A DNA stretch of 64,000 nucleotides from Rhizomicrobium electricum (lineage in GTDB: Bacteria; Pseudomonadota; Alphaproteobacteria; Micropepsales; Micropepsaceae). A model generated the notes under the pieces. The model made no database searches. It had not been told where the DNA came from and saw only the letters and a list, made by a program, of their open reading frames with translations. A program made the translations under genes and the position numbers. The stretch spans positions 545,295 through 609,294 of the forward strand of contig NZ_JAASQS010000002.1 of NCBI RefSeq assembly GCF_011762045.1. Direction: 5' to 3'. Positions 61,696 through 64,000 of the stretch are shown here, piece after piece; positions within the stretch are counted from its first letter, which is position 1, and each line of letters starts with the position of its first letter.

Positions 61696-62802
61696 GTGAA
61701 AAACGTATTGATTACAGGCGGCGCGGGCTTTATCGGCTCGCATCTCGCGAACGAACTTTTGACCCACGGATACCACGTCCGTGTCATCGACTCTCTGGAA
61801 GATCAGGTGCATCCGGGCGGCGTAAGGCCGCTCTATCTGAACCGCGACGTCGAATTCGTGCGGGGCGACGTATGCGACGCCGATACCGTCGCGCGGTCAC
61901 TCAACGGCATCGATGCGGTCTGCCACCTCGCAGCGGCGGTCGGGGTCGGTCAAAGCATGTACGAGATCACGCATTATACGGCCGTCAATGAACTCGGTAC
62001 GGCCGCACTGCTGGAAGCGATGATCACTCGCGATATCGGCCGGCTATTGATCGCCTCGTCCATGAGCATCTACGGGGAAGGTCTGGCGCGCCACGGCGAG
62101 ACGCTGGTCGAGCCGCCGATCCGCTCCGCCGCACAACTCAAGACCGGTCGCTGGGAGCTCGAACTCGACGGCGATGAACTGGAGCCGGTCCCGACGCCGG
62201 AAACCAAGACGCCATGTCTCAATTCCGTTTATGCACTCAATAAGTACGTCCAGGAGCGGATGGGCCTGATCTTCGGCGCGGCCTACGGGCGGCACGCCAC
62301 GGCTCTGCGCTTCTTCAACGTCTACGGACCCAACCAGGCGCTTTCCAATCCCTACACCGGTGTGCTGGCCATTTTTGGATCGCGCCTGCTCAACGGACGT
62401 CCGCCGCTGGTATTCGAGGATGGATGGCAGCGCCGCGATTTCGTCCATGTGCGCGATGTCGCGAGGGCTTGCCGCATGGCGCTCGAATCTCCGAACACCG
62501 CCGGCAAGGCCTTCAATATCGGCTCGGGACAGAGCCGCACCATTGCCGATGTGGGCATCGCACTGGCCGAGGCGATGGGCCGGAACGACATCACGCCGCA
62601 CATCACCGGAAAATCGCGGGCCGGCGATATCCGCCACTGCTTTGCCGACATCTCTCTGGCGCGCAAGACGTTCGGCTTCGCACCCCAGGTCGAATTCAAC
62701 GAAGGGCTGACAGAGTTGGTCGAATGGCTGTCCGGACAAGTCGCCGTCGACAGCGTGGAGCGCGCGACAGCAGAGCTTCAGCGCCGCGGCCTGGTGGCGT
62801 GA
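61696..62802 (+). CDS. NAD-dependent nucleotide-sugar epimerase/dehydratase
   Basis: 368 residues from GTG 61696. Extended SDR: VLITGGAGFIGSHLANELLT (NAD loop), CHLAAAVGVGQSMYEI, LLIASSMSIYGEG (Ser), NSVYALNKYVQERMG (Tyr-x3-Lys), LRFFNVYGPNQALSNPYTGV, and RRDFVHVRDVARACRMALES. All catalytic positions are present. The substrate (a UDP-, GDP- or CDP-sugar) cannot be read. Its stop overlaps the next open frame, and it is the first gene after an EcfG-type promoter. Confidence 0.9.
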   Translation: MKNVLITGGAGFIGSHLANELLTHGYHVRVIDSLEDQVHPGGVRPLYLNRDVEFVRGDVCDADTVARSLNGIDAVCHLAAAVGVGQSMYEITHYTAVNELGTAALLEAMITRDIGRLLIASSMSIYGEGLARHGETLVEPPIRSAAQLKTGRWELELDGDELEPVPTPETKTPCLNSVYALNKYVQERMGLIFGAAYGRHATALRFFNVYGPNQALSNPYTGVLAIFGSRLLNGRPPLVFEDGWQRRDFVHVRDVARACRMALESPNTAGKAFNIGSGQSRTIADVGIALAEAMGRNDITPHITGKSRAGDIRHCFADISLARKTFGFAPQVEFNEGLTELVEWLSGQVAVDSVERATAELQRRGLVA

Positions 62803-62813
62803 TGGAGACCGGG

Positions 62814-63866
62814 ATGAACGGCCCCGTTCTCATCACCGGCGGCGCGGGCTTTCTCGGCACCAATATCGCCGCCGCCCTTGCGCGCCGCGGCAACGATGTG
62901 GTGATCTTCGACAATCTGGCGCGCGAGCATGTCGAGCAGAATCTGGCGTGGCTGAAGCACAACTTCGGCGAACGCATACGCGTGATCGTCGCCGACGTGC
63001 GCGACGCGAATGCAATCGCCGACGCCGTGGCGGGTACTTCTGCGGTGGTTCATCTGGCGGCCCAGGTCGCCGTAACCACGAGCGTCCTACGCCCGGCCGA
63101 GGATTTCGAGGTCAATGCGCGCGGCACGCTCAATGTGCTCGAAGCGGTGCGTACGCTCGCTCCCGACGCGATGGTTCTGTTCGCCTCGACCAACAAAGTC
63201 TACGGCAAGCTGCTGGATTTCCACGAGCTGGTGCTCGACGGCGCGCGCCATGTTCCTGCCGACCGCAAGACACGCTTCGGATTCGACGAACGCACGCCGC
63301 TCTCGTTCTGCAGCCCGTACGGCTGTTCCAAAGGCGCGGCGGACCAATACGTTCTGGACTATTCACGTGTCTACGGCTTGAAGGCAGCCGTCTTCCGCAT
63401 GAGTGGCCTCTATGGACCGCATCAGTTTGGCCATGAGGACCAGGGCTGGGTGGCCCACTTCCTGATTTCCGCTCTCAACGGCAAGCCGCTCACCATCTAC
63501 GGCGACGGTTGCCAGATGCGCGACGTCCTTTACGTCGACGATGCCGTGCGGGCGTGGCTGATGGCACTCGACCGGCCATTCGACTTTTCGGGACATGCGT
63601 TCAACCTCGGGGGCGGGCCGGGTAACGCGATCAGCCTGCTCGACCTCATTGCCCACATCGAAACCATGACCGGCCGCCGGGTAGACTACACGTTCGATGC
63701 ATGGCGACCGGGCGATCAGATTTGGTATGTCTCCGATACCCGCGCTCTGGAAGCGGCGACGGGATGGACCCCAACGGTAGCGGTGGAAGATGGCCTGCGG
63801 CGGCTAGCGGCCTGGCTTCAGGCCGAAGGTATCGGCCAACCCGAACGCGCAAGGCGTTCGGCATAA
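62814..63866 (+). CDS. NAD-dependent epimerase, CDP-paratose 2-epimerase-like
   Basis: 350 residues. NAD loop VLITGGAGFLGTNIAAALAR, VVHLAAQVAVTTSV, LFASTNKVYGKLLDF, Tyr-x3-Lys in SPYGCSKGAADQYV, and SGLYGPHQFGHEDQGWVAHF, LTIYGDGCQMRDVLYVDDAV. The last two blocks are typical of CDP-paratose/tyvelose epimerase relatives. ATG 62814 has GGAG 6 nt upstream; ATG 62802 overlaps the previous stop and is also possible. Same operon as 61696-62802; probably surface-polysaccharide sugar synthesis. Confidence 0.9.
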   Translation: MNGPVLITGGAGFLGTNIAAALARRGNDVVIFDNLAREHVEQNLAWLKHNFGERIRVIVADVRDANAIADAVAGTSAVVHLAAQVAVTTSVLRPAEDFEVNARGTLNVLEAVRTLAPDAMVLFASTNKVYGKLLDFHELVLDGARHVPADRKTRFGFDERTPLSFCSPYGCSKGAADQYVLDYSRVYGLKAAVFRMSGLYGPHQFGHEDQGWVAHFLISALNGKPLTIYGDGCQMRDVLYVDDAVRAWLMALDRPFDFSGHAFNLGGGPGNAISLLDLIAHIETMTGRRVDYTFDAWRPGDQIWYVSDTRALEAATGWTPTVAVEDGLRRLAAWLQAEGIGQPERARRSA

Positions 63867-64000
63867 AAGTCACGCCCGTCAAGCCACCCTAGTCTGACAA
63901 GCGCCGATTTTGTTGAAAAACGCCGCATTGAGACGCGCATAAAGCCCTGATTCACTGACGTTATCGAATCGGGGGGCGATGCGATGATGGGGCGGCAGGT
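63867..64000. other. Window edge, possible gene start
   Basis: No complete gene. ATG at 63984 (ATGATGGGGCGGCAGGT) near the edge reads MMGRQ, an opening I associate with some IS transposases, and GATTTTGTTGAAAAACGCCG upstream would suit an IS end, but too little is present to decide. Confidence 0.2.

Noticed and set aside
1..64000. tRNA, rRNA or CRISPR array
   Set aside because: No cloverleaf, ribosomal signature or regularly spaced repeat was seen on reading both strands; a covariance-model scan was not possible.

Overview
The window comes from a high-GC alphaproteobacterium. The evidence is the PhyR-NepR-EcfG general stress response (GSR) module, a chemotaxis operon in the gene order I associate with Caulobacter (including cheU and cheE), TamA/TamB, several TonB receptors and porins, and a PEP-CTERM protein. 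The genus cannot be fixed from the sequence; a Caulobacter-like or Micropepsales-like lineage is plausible. No rRNA, tRNA or CRISPR array was seen.

Layout. 1-3731: 3' end of a TonB-dependent receptor, a two-way terminator and sppA. 4060-7320: an accessory island. It holds a degraded small-gene pair, then a 2.4-kb element (4617-7058) bounded by 24-bp inverted repeats matching at 23 of 24 positions. The element carries an internally deleted IS1595-type transposase and a three-gene cargo (small membrane protein, DUF1828 protein, His-rich unknown protein); a REP pair follows it. 7397-13599: a fumarylacetoacetase-family hydrolase, then a sugar-phosphate operon (transaldolase-glucose-6-phosphate isomerase fusion, gnd, pgl, polyphosphate-glucokinase-like ROK kinase). 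13584-16300: a second accessory patch, with an orphan low-GC gene between direct copies of the ppgK 3' end, a 70-bp repeat in two copies, a TetR remnant and another gene remnant. 16302-18065: a prolyl-aminopeptidase-like hydrolase and a PEP-CTERM protein. 18062-25878: a sulfur-uptake locus (TonB receptor, Rrf2 regulator, OprP-type porin, sulfate ABC transporter).

25875-26908: a duplicate receiver/CheE pair whose receiver has Glu at the phospho-acceptor position. 27111-33116: a PAS histidine kinase and branched-chain 2-oxoacid dehydrogenase E1a, E1b and E2. 33113-40813: an eleven-gene chemotaxis operon on the minus strand. 41577-50685: a second OprP-type porin, fructosamine-kinase-family protein, low-molecular-weight phosphatase, NTF2-like protein, tamB and tamA. 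50775-55729: phyR facing nepR-ecfG, a histidine kinase with a degenerate ATPase domain, and an HWE kinase.

55983-63866: a block that appears to be the output of that stress module. I find EcfG-type promoters (GGAAC, 16-17 nt, CGTT) before ku, a 50-residue membrane protein, a PRC-barrel protein, egtB-egtD (ergothioneine), a DUF4142 protein and two sugar-nucleotide epimerases, plus a GGAAC-N17-GTT match before nepR-ecfG. The regulator and a set of its probable targets (DNA end joining, antioxidant thiol synthesis, envelope proteins, surface sugars) therefore lie within 12 kb of each other.
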